Shown: piece after piece, positions 35,386 to 43,786 of the stretch
Numbering within the stretch: the stretch's first letter is position 1
How the letters are laid out: each line of letters starts with the position of its first letter
DNA from: Methanoculleus chikugoensis
Lineage (GTDB): Archaea; Halobacteriota; Methanomicrobia; Methanomicrobiales; Methanoculleaceae
Direction of reading: 5' to 3'
Assembly (NCBI RefSeq): GCF_019669965.1
Contig: NZ_AP019781.1
Location: forward strand, 1,302,001 to 1,366,000
Length of the DNA: 64,000 nt
Made by a program: the position numbers and the translations under genes
Notes under the pieces: model-generated
Databases searched by the model: none
The model's input: the letters and a program-made list of their open reading frames with translations, nothing else
What the model was told of the DNA's origin: nothing

Positions 35386-37253
35386 GCGCTGAGCGTTGCC
35401 CCGCAGACCTTGGGATCACGCACCAAGACTTCGCGGATTGTGGCTGGAAAGAGGTCTTGGCCCAGACAGAGCGAGACGGTTATTGGTCTATGTGGCAGGC
35501 CTTTCATGCCGCTGCACAACGGGCAACGGCAGATGGGCAGCAATCCGACGCAAAGGTGCTCTGGCTGTTGGGCGACGCTTGCTCGATGATGCTGTCTCCT
35601 AAAAGCATCAACGAACCCTTCAAGCCCGCTACGGTAATGAGGGAGGGACGGTCGGCAATCCCCGAGGACTTGTTGGATTCCGACATAACATTCCTTTCTG
35701 AAATAGTGGATAGTATTGACGATCCGTGGTTGAAAGCGCGTCTGGCGGACCTTGTCTGGATCAGAAAACGACCACGCGATGTCAGGTATGCTCTGGTGGC
35801 AATCGATAGTTATCGCTCGATCCCATTGGATACCGAGACATGGGTGTCCGATGGTCGAGAGTGCTGGGAGCGTGCCATAGGCTTGGCTCACATGCTCAAA
35901 GCGGGGTCCAAAGACCGCTTGAGAGAGATGGAAAACGCCGTTATCAGGGCATTCGAAACGGCAACATGTCGGGATGGCTTTCTCGCCCTCTGGCTGGCAG
36001 ACCTGCTCTTCGATAATGGACTCGGTCGGGACAAACAATCAATTATCGCGCAGAAACTCGAGTCCTTGGCACGCGAGTTCGATGACGAGGGTGATTTCCG
36101 CCGCGCCCGCGAATTCTTTAAGGCTTCAGCAAAGTGGTTTAAGGCAGCCGGCGATACCCCAAAGTCAATTGAAATGACGGTTGCCGTGGCGGAAAGTTTT
36201 GTCAAGGAAGCTGAAGCTAGAATTGCAGCTGAGAAACCAAGCCATATGGCTGCCGCGAGCTTCTACGAGGATGCGATCCAGACCTACCGCACAATTCCCC
36301 GCTCTGAACGCCCTGCTCACCGGGTAGATGAGCGTCTCAAAGAGCTTCAATTACGTCTCAACGAATCGGGAAAGATGGCGCTGGATGAGATGCGTGTCAT
36401 AAGCATCCCCGGTATAGATCTCAGTCAGTGTATTGAAGACGCTAGGAATTCAGTGCATGGCAAGAGCACTATAGAGGCCCTCGAGGCGTTCGCCGATCTA
36501 GAACCATATTCAAAAGCCAAAGAACTTCGCCGACAAGTAAACGAGAGACTTCGGAAGTACCCTCTTCAGGCTATCATCCCGGGGATCGTGATGGGTCGTG
36601 ATGGTCGCGTTATAGCCAAACGGCCATGGATGAATCTTAGCGATATATCTTCCGAAGAAAATAAGGCCGTCATCTGTGCCGAGATGATCCACGATCACGG
36701 TATCATGGTCGAAATGGTCGTTCGGGGCCGTATCTTGCCTGCACTTGAAGTTCTACAATTAGAGCACCGCTTACGTGAACCAGACTTCATTTATCTTGCC
36801 AGTCGTTCGCCGATCGTACCCCCAGGCCGCGAACGTCTCTTTGGAATGGCTCTGTTTTCCGGTTACGACAACGACTTCGTGACGACGCTCCACCTCCTGG
36901 TACCGCAGATCGAGCATATGGTCAGGTATCATTTAAAATCCGCCGGTGTCAAGACCACAACCCTGGATAATAGAGGCATTGAGACAGAAAATGGCCTGAG
37001 CACACTGATAGAGCTGCCAGAATGCGAAAAGATATTTGGCGAGGATCTGACGTTTGAGATAAAAGCGCTATTCTGTGACGCTTGCGGGCCGAACCTCCGT
37101 AATGAGCTCGCACACGGCCTTCTCGACGACAAAGCCTGTCAAACCGTTTATGCGGTGTATGCCTGGTGGCTTGGTCTCAAACTTGTGTTTAACACATTCT
37201 GGAACGCTGCACGTAAGATCGATGAAGTCGGTGAGGAAGAGGGGGAGGCATGA
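35382..37253 (+). CDS. DUF4209-family protein with HEPN-like C-terminal motif
   Basis: The 623-residue protein is mainly helical. The last third matches my recollection of DUF4209, ending ACGPNLRNELAHGLLDD. RNELAH (Arg573-His578) is an Rx4H motif like that of HEPN RNases. The N-terminal 400 residues contain TPR-like helices (FRRAREFFKASAKWFKAAG). Its position between hsdS and a DUF4062 gene in an overlapping chain suggests an accessory defence effector, perhaps an RNase set off when restriction fails. The nuclease role is inference. Codon use is less GC-rich than its neighbours. Confidence 0.68.
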   Translation: MSAERCPADLGITHQDFADCGWKEVLAQTERDGYWSMWQAFHAAAQRATADGQQSDAKVLWLLGDACSMMLSPKSINEPFKPATVMREGRSAIPEDLLDSDITFLSEIVDSIDDPWLKARLADLVWIRKRPRDVRYALVAIDSYRSIPLDTETWVSDGRECWERAIGLAHMLKAGSKDRLREMENAVIRAFETATCRDGFLALWLADLLFDNGLGRDKQSIIAQKLESLAREFDDEGDFRRAREFFKASAKWFKAAGDTPKSIEMTVAVAESFVKEAEARIAAEKPSHMAAASFYEDAIQTYRTIPRSERPAHRVDERLKELQLRLNESGKMALDEMRVISIPGIDLSQCIEDARNSVHGKSTIEALEAFADLEPYSKAKELRRQVNERLRKYPLQAIIPGIVMGRDGRVIAKRPWMNLSDISSEENKAVICAEMIHDHGIMVEMVVRGRILPALEVLQLEHRLREPDFIYLASRSPIVPPGRERLFGMALFSGYDNDFVTTLHLLVPQIEHMVRYHLKSAGVKTTTLDNRGIETENGLSTLIELPECEKIFGEDLTFEIKALFCDACGPNLRNELAHGLLDDKACQTVYAVYAWWLGLKLVFNTFWNAARKIDEVGEEEGEA

Positions 37254-38752
37254 CCCCCATCCGGATCTTCGTCAGCAGCGTGCAGAAGGAGTTCGCCGAA
37301 GAGCGGCGGGCGTTAAGCGATTACATCAGGCGGGACCCCCTGCTGCATCGTTTTTACGATGTATTCCTCTTCGAAGACCTGCCGGCTTCCGGGCGCCGGC
37401 CGGACGAGACCTATCTGGCAGAGGTGGACCGCTGCGGCATCTACCTCTGCCTGCTTGGCAACGAGTACGGTCGTGCGGATACCGACGGTCGCTCGCCCAC
37501 CGAGCGGGAGTTTGATCGTGCCACTGCCGGCGGTAAAGAACGCCTGGTCTTCGTCAAAGGCAACGATGACTCGGTGCGCGACCCGAAGGTGCTTGCTCTT
37601 CTCCGCAACATTGACGGCCAGCTCATCCGCCGCCGTTTCGGCAGCGTTCCGGAGTTGACGGCGGAGGTTTATGCCAGCCTTGTCGAACACCTGGACCGCA
37701 CCGGCACGCTGCGAACCCGCCCGTTTGATGCCTCCGCATGTGTTGATGCTACGCTCGACGATATCTCGCAGGAGAAGGTCGGGGAGTTTCTTTCCCGGGC
37801 TCAGCAAAGTCGAGGGTATGCCCTCAGCCCCGATACCCCGGTGCGCAAGGCGCTGGCGCACCTGAACCTGCTTGACGGGAGTCTCCCCAACAACGCGGCC
37901 GTGCTCCTGTTCGGAAAACAGCCACAGCGTTTCCTCGCCGGCTCCGAGGTCAAGTGCCTTCATTTCCACGGCATCGAGGTGAGTAAACCCATTCCCTCCT
38001 ACCAGATTTACAAGGGCACTGTCTTTGAACTGGTCGATCAATCGCTTGACTTCGTACTCTCCAAGATTGCCTGTTCTATCGGCACCCGGGCCGGGGGGCC
38101 AACGGCACCGGCGACGTACGAGGTCCCCCCGGAGGCTGTGGGCGAGGCCATCATCAACGCCATTGCGCACCGGGACTATGCTTCGAACGCCTCGGTTCAG
38201 GTCATGCTCTTTGCCGACCGGCTGGAGGTGTGGAATCCCGGTCAGCTGCCGCCGTCCCTTTCGCCCGAGGCACTCCGTGTCCCGCACCCCTCTATCCCGC
38301 GCAACCCTCTCATCGCAGAGCCGCTCTTCCTGACTCGCTATATCGAGAAAGCCGGCACCGGAACCCTCGACATGATCGAGCAATGTGCCAGGGCCGGCCT
38401 GCCGCCGCCGGAATTCCGGCAGAACGGCGAACAGTTCGTCCAGGTTCTGTGGCGCCCCAAGCAAGACCGGGTGATAGGTGCTCAAACAGGGGACCTGGTG
38501 GGGACCAAGTTGGGACTAAGTGGGGACCAAGTCGAAGTGCTGCGCATCTGTGTGACGGAGACGTCGATCTCCGAACTTATGGACGTTGCAGGGAGGACGA
38601 ACCGCACCAAGTTCAGGAACTCCGTACTGAAGCCACTGATGCAGGCGGGGTTGATCGAGATGACCATTCCGGACAGGCCCCGGAGCAGCAACCAGAAGTA
38701 CCGGATCACCGAGAGGGGCCGTGCCCTGCTTGCCGGAAGGGATACGCCGTGA
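37250..38752 (+). CDS. DUF4062 / ATPase-like (HATPase_c_4) protein with winged helix
   Basis: Residues 1-140 match DUF4062 (IRIFVSSVQKEFAEERRAL, then VDRCGIYLCLLGNEYG), a TIR/STIR-like nucleotide or effector-type fold. Residues 190-400 resemble the AlbA-like/RecG-related helicase-regulator group: AVLLFGKQPQRFL, PPEAVGEAIINAIAHRDYAS, FADRLEVWNPGQLPP and IEKAGTGTLDMI. The last 70 residues are a winged helix. Fused to a restriction operon, this looks like a sensor-effector. Its ATG overlaps the DUF4209 stop (ATGA). Confidence 0.75.
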   Translation: MTPIRIFVSSVQKEFAEERRALSDYIRRDPLLHRFYDVFLFEDLPASGRRPDETYLAEVDRCGIYLCLLGNEYGRADTDGRSPTEREFDRATAGGKERLVFVKGNDDSVRDPKVLALLRNIDGQLIRRRFGSVPELTAEVYASLVEHLDRTGTLRTRPFDASACVDATLDDISQEKVGEFLSRAQQSRGYALSPDTPVRKALAHLNLLDGSLPNNAAVLLFGKQPQRFLAGSEVKCLHFHGIEVSKPIPSYQIYKGTVFELVDQSLDFVLSKIACSIGTRAGGPTAPATYEVPPEAVGEAIINAIAHRDYASNASVQVMLFADRLEVWNPGQLPPSLSPEALRVPHPSIPRNPLIAEPLFLTRYIEKAGTGTLDMIEQCARAGLPPPEFRQNGEQFVQVLWRPKQDRVIGAQTGDLVGTKLGLSGDQVEVLRICVTETSISELMDVAGRTNRTKFRNSVLKPLMQAGLIEMTIPDRPRSSNQKYRITERGRALLAGRDTP

Positions 38753-39069
38753 CCGCCTGCACTACCCGGCAACAGGCCCCGGTGCGCTACGAGATCCCAA
38801 GAGAGGTGGTGGCGGAGGCGATCGTGAACGCCGTCGCCCACCGCGACTACGCGAGCAACGGCAGCGTCCAGGTGATGCTCTTTGCCGACCGGCCTCACGG
38901 GCCGGTGCCGGCGAACCCGTTCCTCGCCGAGCCGACCATCAGTACACGTGAACTCGCAGAGCGGATCGGCATCACGCCGAAAGGGATTGAGTGGCAGGTC
39001 CGGCGATTGAGACAGGCGGGTCGGTCCGAAGAAAGGCGGCCATTGGGAAATTATCGGAGGCAAAGATGA
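38749..39069 (+). pseudogene. internally deleted copy of the ATPase-like gene
   Basis: The frame begins with GTG overlapping the previous stop, carries RYEIPREVVAEAIVNAVAHR and SNGSVQVMLFADR, and then jumps to a tail, ISTRELAERIGITPKGIEWQ, that resembles a winged helix. The middle (about 200 residues in the full-length relative) is missing. It is more like the fragment at 30560-30703 than like the neighbouring full gene. Its TGA overlaps the hsdR ATG, keeping the operon's translational chain. Confidence 0.65.
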
Positions 39070-42000
39070 GTACTGTCGGCGAGCGTGAGCGTCTCACGCA
39101 GGAGCGGGTTGTCGCTTACTTCCGCGATGCCCTCAAGTACCGTTACCTGGGCGATTGGGAACACCGCGAGGGGAACAGCAACGTCGAGGAGGGACTGCTC
39201 GCCGCGTGGCTCACGCGCCGGGGCTACAGCGAGAAGATCGTCGGGAAAGTCCTCTACGAACTCGGCAAAGCGAAGGCGGTCGGCGGGAGCAAGAGCCTCT
39301 ACGACGCCAACCGTGAGGTCTACGGGCTGCTCCGCTACGGGGTGAAGGTCCGGCCCGACATCGGCGAGCAGCACATCACCGTCTGGCTCATCGACTGGGA
39401 CCACCCGGAGAAGAACGACTTCGCCGTCGCCGAAGAGGTCACCATCACCGGCGAGAACAGCAAGCGCCCCGACATCGTGCTCTACGTCAACGGCATCGCT
39501 CTCTGCGTCCTCGAACTCAAGCGCTCGATCGTCTCCGTATCCGAGGGCATCCGCCAGAACCTCGACAACCAGAAGAAGATCTTCATCCGCCCCTTCTTTT
39601 CCACCGTGCAGCTCGTGATGGCCGGCAACGAGACCGAAGGGCTCCGCTACGGCGTGATCGAGACGCCGGAGAAGTACTACCTGCGCTGGAAAGAAGCCGA
39701 CGCCCCGCCTGCCGCCGGAAAAAACCCGCTCCTCCGAGAACTCGACCAGCTCTGCCGGAAAGACCGCCTGCTTGAGATCGTCCACGACTTCATCGTCTTC
39801 GATGCCGGGACCAAGAAGACCTGCCGGCACAACCAGTACTTCGGGGTCAAAGCGGCACAGGAGCGCGTGAAGCGGCGCGAGGGCGGGATCATCTGGCACA
39901 CCCAGGGCAGCGGCAAGAGCCTGATCATGGTCTGGCTCGCCAAATGGATCCGCGAACACGTGCCGGGCGCCCGCGTCCTGCTCGTCACCGACCGCACCGA
40001 ACTCGACGACCAGATCGAGAAGGTCTTTTTAGGCGTCAGCGAGGATATCTACCGCACCAAAAGCGGTGCCGACCTCGTCCGCGTTCTCAACACCGACACA
40101 GAATGGCTGGTCTGTTCGCTGATCCACAAGTTCGGCCGTGGCGACGACCTCAGCGACGCCGATCTCGAGACCTATATCGAAGAGATCAAACGCAACCTGC
40201 CCCGGGGATTCTCCCCCAAAGGCGAGTTCTTCGTCTTCGTCGACGAATGCCACCGCACCCAGTCCGGCAAACTGCACCAGGCGATGAAGGCGCTCCTCCC
40301 TGGGGCGATGCTGATCGGGTTCACCGGCACTCCCCTACTCAAACAGGACAAACAGAAGAGTATCGAGGTCTTCGGCCCCTACATCCACACCTACAAGTAC
40401 GACGAGGCCGTGCGTGACGGCGTCGTCCTGGACCTCCAGTACGAAGCCCGTGACATCGACCAGAGCATCACCTCGCAGGAGAAGATCGACCAGTGGTTCG
40501 AGATCAAGACCCGGGGCCTGACCGACGCCGCGAGAGCCCAGCTCAAGAAGCGGTGGGGAACCATGCAGAAAGTGCTCAGCGCACAGGACCGCCTGGAGAA
40601 GATCGTCGCCGACGTCCTGCTCGACATGGAACTGCGCGACCGGCTCAGGAGCGGCCGCGGGAATGCGCTCCTCGTCACCAGCAGCATCTACTCGGCCTGC
40701 CGGTTCTTCGAGATGTTCAACAAGACCGACCTTGCGGGCAGATGCGCGATCATCACCTCCTACGCGCCGCAACCTTCGGACATCAAGGGCGAAGAGGCCG
40801 GCGAAGGGCTGACCGAGAGACTGCGGCAGTACGAGATCTACCGCAAGATGCTCGCCGAACACTTCGACGAACCGGAGGACACGGCGATGTACAAGGTCGA
40901 ACAGTTCGAGAAGGAGATAAAGAAGCGGTTCATCCACGAGCCCGGACAGATGAAACTCCTGATCGTCGTCGACAAACTCCTGACCGGATTTGACGCCCCG
41001 CCGGCGACCTACCTCTACATCGACAAACAGATGCGTGACCACGGCCTCTTCCAGGCGATCTGCCGCGTGAACCGCCTCGACGGCGAGGACAAGGAGTACG
41101 GCTACATCATCGACTACAAAGACCTCTTCCGGTCGCTTGAGAAGTCGATCAAGGACTACACCGGCGAGGCCTTCGGTGGCTTCGACAGAGAGGACGTATC
41201 GGGGCTGTTGAAAGACCGCCTGGAGAAAGGGCGGGAGCGACTCGACGACGCCCTTGAGGCGATCAGGACGTTGTGCGAGCCGATCGAACCTCCCCGGGAC
41301 ACCCTTGCGTATCAGCATTTTTTCTGTGCAGCTGATACCACCGAACCCGAGGCGCTCAAGGAGAACGAGCGCAAACGGCTTGCCCTCTACAAACTGACCG
41401 CCGCCCTCCTCCGGGCGTATGCCGGCCTGGCGAACGAGATGCACGATGCCGGATACACCGACGCCGAGGCCGCAGAGATCCGGGCCGAGGTCACCCACTA
41501 CGACAACGTCCGCAAAGAAGTCATGCGAGCAAGCGGCGACTATATCGACCTGAAACTCTACGAGCCGGCCATGCGGCATCTCCTCGACACCTACATCCGC
41601 GCCGAAGAGAGCGTGAAGATATCGGCATTCGATGATATACCACTGGTTCAGCTCCTCCTTGAGCACGGTGTCGATGCCGTGGAGACGCTCCCGCCGGGCA
41701 TACGGCGTGATCGCGAAGCGGTTGCGGAAACCATCGAGAACAACGTCCGCAAGTTGATCATCGACGAGACACCGATCAACCCGAAGTATTACGAAAAGAT
41801 GTCCGAACTGCTGGACGCGCTGATCAAAGAACGCCGGGCGCAGGCTCTCGGGTACCAGGAATACCTCAAAAAGATCGTTGAACTGACAAAGCAGATCAAG
41901 CGCCCCGGCGACAGCGCACGGTATCCCAGGACCCTTGACAGCCCTGCAAAACAGGCTCTCTACGACAACCTCGGCGAGGACGAAGCGATCGCGCTCGCGG

Positions 42001-42155
42001 TCCATGAAGCGGTAACCTTGACCAAACAGGACGACTGGACGCACAACCCTATCAAAACGAAGATGGTCCGTATCGCCATCAAGAAGGTCGTCCAGGACGA
42101 CGAGGAACTCGACAAGATCCTTGAACTGGTCAAAAACCAGCAGGAGTATGCTTGA
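39066..42155 (+). CDS. hsdR: type I restriction endonuclease subunit HsdR
   Basis: HsdR is the motor-nuclease subunit. The 1029-residue protein has the PD-(D/E)XK nuclease core (RPDIVLYV with Asp136, CVLELKRS with Glu150 and Lys152). Superfamily 2 helicase motifs follow: QGSGKS (281-285), DECH (393-396), FTGTPL and a later VDKLLTGFDAP and QAICRVNR. The C-terminal 250 residues are helical and bind the methylase. The start ATG at 39066 overlaps the fragment's stop; the open frame reaching back to 38991 is noise. All catalytic residues appear intact, so the system is probably active. Confidence 0.95.
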   Translation: MSTVGERERLTQERVVAYFRDALKYRYLGDWEHREGNSNVEEGLLAAWLTRRGYSEKIVGKVLYELGKAKAVGGSKSLYDANREVYGLLRYGVKVRPDIGEQHITVWLIDWDHPEKNDFAVAEEVTITGENSKRPDIVLYVNGIALCVLELKRSIVSVSEGIRQNLDNQKKIFIRPFFSTVQLVMAGNETEGLRYGVIETPEKYYLRWKEADAPPAAGKNPLLRELDQLCRKDRLLEIVHDFIVFDAGTKKTCRHNQYFGVKAAQERVKRREGGIIWHTQGSGKSLIMVWLAKWIREHVPGARVLLVTDRTELDDQIEKVFLGVSEDIYRTKSGADLVRVLNTDTEWLVCSLIHKFGRGDDLSDADLETYIEEIKRNLPRGFSPKGEFFVFVDECHRTQSGKLHQAMKALLPGAMLIGFTGTPLLKQDKQKSIEVFGPYIHTYKYDEAVRDGVVLDLQYEARDIDQSITSQEKIDQWFEIKTRGLTDAARAQLKKRWGTMQKVLSAQDRLEKIVADVLLDMELRDRLRSGRGNALLVTSSIYSACRFFEMFNKTDLAGRCAIITSYAPQPSDIKGEEAGEGLTERLRQYEIYRKMLAEHFDEPEDTAMYKVEQFEKEIKKRFIHEPGQMKLLIVVDKLLTGFDAPPATYLYIDKQMRDHGLFQAICRVNRLDGEDKEYGYIIDYKDLFRSLEKSIKDYTGEAFGGFDREDVSGLLKDRLEKGRERLDDALEAIRTLCEPIEPPRDTLAYQHFFCAADTTEPEALKENERKRLALYKLTAALLRAYAGLANEMHDAGYTDAEAAEIRAEVTHYDNVRKEVMRASGDYIDLKLYEPAMRHLLDTYIRAEESVKISAFDDIPLVQLLLEHGVDAVETLPPGIRRDREAVAETIENNVRKLIIDETPINPKYYEKMSELLDALIKERRAQALGYQEYLKKIVELTKQIKRPGDSARYPRTLDSPAKQALYDNLGEDEAIALAVHEAVTLTKQDDWTHNPIKTKMVRIAIKKVVQDDEELDKILELVKNQQEYA

Positions 42156-42869
42156 ATGCACAGAATCTCCGTAAATGACATGCAGGTCGACGTGGTCCGA
42201 AAGGACATCAAGAACCTGCATCTTGGGGTATACCCTCCTGAAGGCCGGGTCAGGGTGGCGGCGCCGTTACGCGTGGACGATGAAGCGGTGCGACTGGCGG
42301 TGATCACGAAACTGCCGTGGATCAAACGGCAGCAGACCCGATTCAGGAGCCAGGAACGCCAGAGCCCGCGAGAGTACACCTACCGCGAGACACACTACTA
42401 TCTCGGTAAACGCTATCTGCTAAATGTTATCGAGGATGCAGGCCCTTCCCGGGCTGAGGCTAATAAAGCAAGGATTGACCTGTATGTTCCGGTGGGAAGC
42501 GATGCCGAGAAACGAGAACAGGTCATGCTCAAGTGGTATCGCAAGGAGCTCAAAGCCCTGCTCGTGCCGCTGATCACGAAGTGGCAGGATACGCTCGGGG
42601 TAACGGTCGACGACTGGAGAGTTAAAAAGATGAAGACAAAGTGGGGCAGTTGCAACATCGAAGCCCGGCGGATCTGGCTGAATCTGGAACTCGCAAAAAA
42701 ACCGGTTCAGTGCCTTGAATACGTTGTTGTGCACGAGATGGTGCACCTCCTTGAACGAAATCATACCGACCGGTTCAGAGAACTGATGGATCAGTTCATG
42801 CCACAGTGGCGGCACTATCGGGATGTGCTAAATCAGGCCCCACTGGGCCACGAGACCTGGAGTTACTGA
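42156..42869 (+). CDS. DUF45 (YgjP-like) metallopeptidase linked to the type I RM operon
   Basis: The 237-residue protein has WGSCNIEARRIWLNLEL and the zinc-protease motif HEMVHLLERNH (His193, His197, with Glu194), the signature of YgjP/DUF45 proteins related to SprT/WSS1. It begins directly at the base after the hsdR stop. DUF45 genes are frequent companions of type I RM loci; a role in processing HsdR or clearing DNA-protein crosslinks has been discussed but is not settled. Confidence 0.88.
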   Translation: MHRISVNDMQVDVVRKDIKNLHLGVYPPEGRVRVAAPLRVDDEAVRLAVITKLPWIKRQQTRFRSQERQSPREYTYRETHYYLGKRYLLNVIEDAGPSRAEANKARIDLYVPVGSDAEKREQVMLKWYRKELKALLVPLITKWQDTLGVTVDDWRVKKMKTKWGSCNIEARRIWLNLELAKKPVQCLEYVVVHEMVHLLERNHTDRFRELMDQFMPQWRHYRDVLNQAPLGHETWSY

Positions 42870-43043
42870 AAAGCGGCCCGATACCTGATCGAGCCTGTCG
42901 CCAAGGAAAGTCCGTTGACAAAGTTCCTCCACTGGCAGACCACACTTCCTCCGGTCGTAGCGTCTGCCTGATCCCTTCTTCCCATACGGGACCTCCGACG
43001 ACCAAGACCGACTCGGAACTCACCGGTCATGGTCTGGTAGGAA

Positions 43044-43277
43044 GTGCTCGTCCCCTGCCACCCTCAAACGCACCCCGCCGACGTCGCCCGCCGCGACCAG
43101 ATCGTCGTCCTCGTCGAGAAGATGCTCGACCTGAACAGGCGCCTCGCGGCGGCGAAGGCCCCGCACGAGAAGGAGGTGCTCGCCGGGATGATCGACGCGA
43201 CCGACCGGCAGATCGATAGACCGGTCTACGGGCTCACGGAGGAGGAGATCGCGGTTGTGGAGGGGGTCAATGCATGA
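43044..43277 (+). pseudogene. C-terminal remnant of a type II/IIG restriction-modification enzyme
   Basis: RRDQIVVLVEKMLDLNRRL and IDATDRQIDRPVYGLTEEEI match the end of N6-methylase/TaqI-like C-terminal domains of large type IIG-like enzymes. In those the second motif usually reads VYxLYGLTEEE, so two residues are lost here. Everything upstream is gone: the 174 bases between the DUF45 gene and this frame contain no methylase motif. It marks decay at the right end of the defence island. Confidence 0.55.
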
Positions 43278-43278
43278 A

Positions 43279-43310
43279 CGACCCCGTCCTTACCAAGGAC
43301 GCGCTCCACC
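43279..43310 (-). other. tRNA-Thr (GGT) fragment, possible integration scar
   Basis: On the minus strand, 30 of 32 bases match the D-loop-to-variable-loop part of the intact tRNA-Thr at 10421-10452, including the whole anticodon arm TCCTTGGTAAGGA. Acceptor and T arms are missing, so it cannot be a tRNA. It is inverted relative to the intact gene and starts 30 bases from the tRNA-Leu-derived repeat. Confidence 0.75.
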
Positions 43311-43340
43311 AAAGATGTGCAGAAAAGAGGTTCAACCCGG

Positions 43341-43364
43341 AGTCAGGATGCGGGGGAAGGGATT
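43341..43364 (+). repeat. putative attachment site copy (tRNA-Leu 3' end), left
   Basis: These 24 bases, starting AGTCAGGATGCGGGGGAAGG, are identical to 44974-44997, where they form the last 16 bases of the tRNA-Leu gene plus 8 bases downstream. The two copies are in direct orientation and 1.63 kb apart; weaker similarity extends about 16 bases to the left. This is the pattern left by integration into a tRNA 3' end. Confidence 0.75.
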
Positions 43365-43383
43365 TGTGCTTGATATTGCGAAA

Positions 43384-43476
43384 ATGCGGATGTTTGGGAT
43401 CTTCTTGATCATCCTTGGCGTCGTAATATGGGGGCTATTGTGGGCTTATTATGAAGATCATAAACGAGGGCGGTGA
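43384..43476 (+). CDS. 30-residue single-helix membrane peptide
   Basis: The peptide reads MRMFGIFLIILGVVIWGLL, then WAYYEDHKRGR: one membrane helix and a charged end. An ATG at 43348, inside the attachment-site repeat, is an alternative start that adds 12 residues. The next gene starts right after its stop. In an excised circle it would lie just downstream of the frame at 44617. Confidence 0.45.
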   Translation: MRMFGIFLIILGVVIWGLLWAYYEDHKRGR

Positions 43477-43480
43477 TACA

Positions 43481-43735
43481 TTGGTTGCAGAACAAACTTG
43501 GCGGGACCTGCTCTACCCCGGCGAGTGGGCATTCCGGTTCTTCATCGCCGCCCTGTTGGTCTGGCTGGTCGGGTGGCCCGCCCCGATTGCCTGGGGGGTC
43601 TTCTGCGCGCTGACGGTGGCGGTTGCGGGGGCCTCTGTGCTGCAGGTGTGGGTGCTGATGTGGGTGCTGATGCGGGTGCTGATGCGGGTGCTGATGCGGT
43701 TCGCTCGCTCCCGTGACGACGAGGCGGCCGTCTGA
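43481..43735 (+). CDS. small two-helix membrane protein with Leu-Met-Arg repeat tail
   Basis: The product has about 84 residues: an amphipathic start (VAEQTWRDLLYPGEWAFRF), two membrane helices (about 20-40 and 42-65) and a tail of repeated VLMRVLMR encoded by 12-bp DNA repeats. I favour the TTG at 43481 because GGCGGTGAT lies just before it; an ATG at 43451 in the same frame overlaps the upstream peptide gene and has no ribosome site. Function unknown. Confidence 0.45.
   Translation: MVAEQTWRDLLYPGEWAFRFFIAALLVWLVGWPAPIAWGVFCALTVAVAGASVLQVWVLMWVLMRVLMRVLMRFARSRDDEAAV
43651..43698 (+). repeat. 12-bp tandem repeat, four units
   Basis: GGTGCTGATGTG is followed by three copies of GGTGCTGATGCG. 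They encode the VLM(W/R) repeats at the end of the small membrane protein and are prone to slippage. Confidence 0.85.
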
Positions 43736-43786
43736 ACCTCCCGGAAAATTTGCCGGGATGTCACCCACGAATGCAACCCTTTAACC

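Noticed and set aside
43279-43310. A second functional tRNA-Thr
   Set aside because: Only the D-loop to variable-loop part is present; acceptor and T arms are missing.
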